NCBI RefSeq assembly: GCF_017654505.1
Contig: NW_024472155.1
Span: forward strand, 18,501 to 82,500
Length of the DNA: 64,000 nucleotides
DNA from: Polyodon spathula
Lineage: Eukaryota; Chordata; Actinopteri; Acipenseriformes; Polyodontidae
Direction of reading: 5' to 3'
Made by a program: the position numbers and the translations under genes
In this document: piece by piece, positions 61,001-64,000 of the stretch
Layout: each line of letters begins with the position of its first letter
Numbering within the stretch: the first letter of the stretch is position 1
Notes under the pieces: model-generated
What the model was told of the DNA's origin: nothing
The model's database searches: none
What the model saw: only the letters and a program-made list of their open reading frames with translations

Positions 61001-62233
61001 AATCAAAGCTCTTCATTTGCAAGTTTTACACTATAAATTGACCATCGCCACTAAGAAGGCAAAACAAAGGTGGTCAATATTTATTTGTGGTTTATTGCCA
61101 TCTGGAGCTGTCTGAACCATAAAGTGTTATAATATTGAATTATCTGCAGTGTCTCAGCCCAGTTGTCACCTGAAATCTGAAGTCCATTGATCTGGTAAAC
61201 ACAATGCGTTGAATCCGATAAGTTTGATATTGTATTCATTACAGGTTTCCCATTCGTTCCAGTACTAAATGTTCAGCTGGGGGAATGAACAGCAGTTCGG
61301 CAATCTGCTACTGACTTTCGGATTACGTTTCAAAGGCTGGGGTAAGATTGTGATTCAGGTTCAGGATTTGGTCGATGCGTTGATGCTCCTGGAAGCCTGG
61401 GCGTTTCTGGGGCCCCTCCGAATCACTTTTTAATCTTATTGTGCTTCTGTAAACATTGCTCCTCTAGCACTGGCTGCTATAGGTCAGTACAATGCAGCCC
61501 ACTTCAGAGTGTACTCCAGTCTAATATAACTACGACACTTAAAGGAATTCACTTAGACGGTCCATTAAAAAAAGCCATTAAAATGCAGTTGCCATCTCCT
61601 CAGTAAAAAGGCTGCCAGCCATTATAAGGCCTCAGAAAGGCAGTCGTTAGTCTGGTGCTAGGACAGTTTCAGAGAAAGGATAATTGTCCCCAATGGGAGT
61701 TCTGGTGATGCTTAAACTGGCTGGAAGGCCTGGGCTGGTAGCCATGGCAACCGGTAGATAAACGGGGGAATATGAGGCCTAATCAATCACGGCAGCACCC
61801 CATGTTGCTTTGTGGGAAATAAAAAAGAAAAATGGGCCCTGTACCATTTTTACCATTTGTCGCTGTTCTGCTCTTAAAAGAAATCAATAGAAGCAGTTCC
61901 ATTGCAACTGATGAAAGAATTGATTTCTTCAAGGGACAAATAGAATTTGTGCACAATAAAAGTGTCACTGACCCTCAAACAAACACCCCCCTCCGGCCCT
62001 TCTTCTACAGCCACGTGTGCAGCAGTATGAGGTCTGGCTTGCACTCAGGAACACAGCAGCTGGGTGGGACTGAAGCACAGCAAGAAGAATGGCTTTGCCT
62101 GTGGGGTCACGCAATAAGATTGGACTCCAGGATCTCTCTATAACCCAGTCCGTATGCAGTGCTTTCTGTTCCATGGTGAAATTCTTCAGCATTATTTAAA
62201 GGGATACAACTTTTTTTTTCTACAAAATGTTGC

Positions 62234-62240
<7 letters not shown>

Positions 62241-62264
<24 letters not shown>

Positions 62265-62266
62265 AA
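62241..62266. repeat. Poly-A tract
   Basis: Twenty-six A residues. Confidence 0.95.
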
Positions 62267-62974
62267 CACCAAACTTTAAAACGTTGATTTTCCACGTGAT
62301 GAAATTCAGAGAGCGGAAAAAGAAAGTATGAAATTACTTTTTCAAACAGCAAGACTTGACAGCTAGGCCGATCACTCTTCTCTTTGTGCATGAGCGAGGC
62401 TGATAATGAGAGACTAAATATGCAAAACTTTCTTTTTTTGTTTCTTCCAGGAATTAATGATGTACGGCAGAGACTAATGAGACCGAAGCTCACCATATCT
62501 TCATTTTATTGCCTGTTTAATAAATTACATTATTCGCAAAAGTGTTTTTTAAAAGCCTTTCAAAATACAATCAGACAAAAACTACAAGAAAACTAAAGAC
62601 AAACTTGTGTTAAAGGTCTAGCACGACACATTAATTAAACAGTGGATGCAGATGTGGATAGGTATTTTATTATAAGGCAATGCTATAAACCAATTTTTCA
62701 TTTTTATATGAAACTAACCCTTTTACTGCCACTCATTCAGCAGAGCGGTGGTTCAGACAACAAACTCCTTTAACCTCAGATCAAATCACTTAAACATCAA
62801 GCATATTTTAGGCACTTCCAATACCAGATCAAATCATCACTCGAATAGCTAGTATCTTATTTGTCCTTCACTATGTCCAATGATGGGCAAGAAAATAATG
62901 TATATCTTACCTGTCACAGTTTGCATCTTTCTGCTTTAAGGGAGGGCAGCTATCAATATATCATGCATGAAAGG

Positions 62975-63150
62975 GTTAAATCAATCAATCAATCTTTATT
63001 TTATATAGCGCCTTTCATAGTGGACCACCATCATAAAGTGCTTTACAAGATGCAGTAACAACGAGAAAATACTTCAAATACAGAGAAATGCATAAGACAT
63101 GATATACAGTAATACAAAAAAAGGACAATACATTAAATACAGTGGAAAGT
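62975..63150 (+). mobile_element. 'TTTATATAGCGCCTTTCAT' dispersed repeat
   Basis: A run of (AATC) units, then TTTATTTTATATAGCGCCTT, CATAAAGTGCTTTACAAGAT and GACAATACATTAAATACAGT. The leading segment is a repeat seen in many fish genomes. The related sequence may continue to about 63330, but this could not be checked. Confidence 0.55.
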
Positions 63151-64000
63151 GCAGAATACATGATAGCAGCGATGCTTTTATTTTTTAATAAATCAGAAAA
63201 TGCTCTTCAAAGCGCTGAAAGGCCAGAGTCCTGCGTGAAACCTGATTCGGTGATTAATGAATCTGATCACAGCGCTGTGGAGCTTGACGGACGTGCCTCT
63301 GCTGTCTTAAAGATTTCACACGTCAGGTTGAAAGACTCACATTTGGTCACACATTTGCACAAGGTTGATTCATAGTAGAATGACAATCAGACCCCCCCCC
63401 TCCCTCCCGAAGATGACAAGGTCACCTGAGGTTTACTATCTGGTAACATTCTGTAATAGTCACCAGTAATTTCAATGTGACTGTCTCTGCATGAAATAAT
63501 AGGCAACATTGTTCCAGATTGAACTGAAGAAACCCCCAGCACATTCTTGCAAATTCAACTTCATTTTTAAGAGCAGTCTTGTTCCCGATGCTATGAATAG
63601 GAAATGTTTTAAATACTGCTAATTATTATTTTCCCATCCCTGGGGTCTTACACACAGCCCTGTTTGTAACTGCATATCATTTCCTATTGAATTCTAGGAA
63701 ACTTAAGGGTTCATTTACACCAGCTACTTCTAGAGCCATCAGCCTTCTACTGTGATTTAAAAACAATTTTAGAATTTACTATATGTAATCTTACTGCAAT
63801 CATTTTGCATGACAATGTCGCGGTTCACAGTAGATTCCCCATGCTTGTGGCATCAGCTTTACCATACAGAATGGATTTCACCTGCTCTTTCACAGTTCCA
63901 AGAGTTGTTAGCAAACTTCCATTATTCTAAAAAGAATGATTCTCACTAACAGTATACGCAATCCAGTGAAATAAAAACGCTTAAAAACTGTTTTTCGGTT

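Larger units (their letters stand above)
57196..64000. other. Right flank, segment 2: non-coding
   Basis: Contains the CT array, the Tc1/mariner end and the terminal dispersed repeat. 60100-60330 and 62440-62640 are low in simple repeats and look like possible conserved non-coding DNA; that is a visual impression without an alignment. Confidence 0.6.

Overview
The window reads as vertebrate nuclear DNA, most likely from a ray-finned fish. It has long AT-rich non-coding stretches, short internal exons with GT-AG introns, abundant microsatellites, and degenerate fish-type transposon debris. The repeat types (telomere-cored foldback elements, LINE tails ending in an 'ATGGGCCGAATGGCCTCC'-like signature, a 'TTTATATAGCGCCTTTCAT' repeat) recall non-teleost fishes such as sturgeon, paddlefish, gar or bowfin. 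That narrower placement is an impression from memory and could not be tested.

Only one protein-coding gene can be supported: khdrbs1 (Sam68), on the minus strand, with coding sequence from 41586 down to 34215. Nine coding exons with canonical splice sites join exactly (94+125+117+147+140+208+68+59+98 = 1056 nt) into a 351-residue protein. It has the STAR architecture (QUA1, KH with a GPQG loop, QUA2), an RG-rich segment, proline motifs, a Tyr-rich tail and the terminal nuclear-localisation sequence. The reading frame is closed by a TGA just upstream of the start ATG, so the long proline-rich N-terminus of mammalian Sam68 is absent from this transcript. A CpG-rich promoter with a GC box lies at about 41600-41900. 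The 3' UTR runs below 34215 with candidate poly(A) signals at 33923-33933 and 33120-33125.

The left flank (1 to about 33 kb) and right flank (about 42 to 64 kb) hold no exon I can defend. They contain repeats: inverted-repeat foldback elements, two of them with TTAGGG cores (2.3, 4.1-5.2 and 19.9 kb); two hAT-type MITEs with degenerate 8-bp target duplications (2820-3339 and 18127-18295); a 47-bp-arm inverted-repeat element (10059-10283) and a half copy (7552-7598); LINE 3' remnants (12.8, 21.1 and 57.0 kb); a cluster of 'GGTAAAGCATA'-rich elements (46-55 kb); a Tc1/mariner-type end (60.9 kb); a 50-bp x 7 minisatellite (43251-43604) next to a strong hairpin (43025-43104); an 11-bp minisatellite (7159-7261); and many microsatellites. 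Nothing points to a new enzymatic or defence system. The most notable signals are the telomere-cored foldback family, the hairpin plus minisatellite upstream of khdrbs1, and the lineage-specific features of the Sam68 protein.
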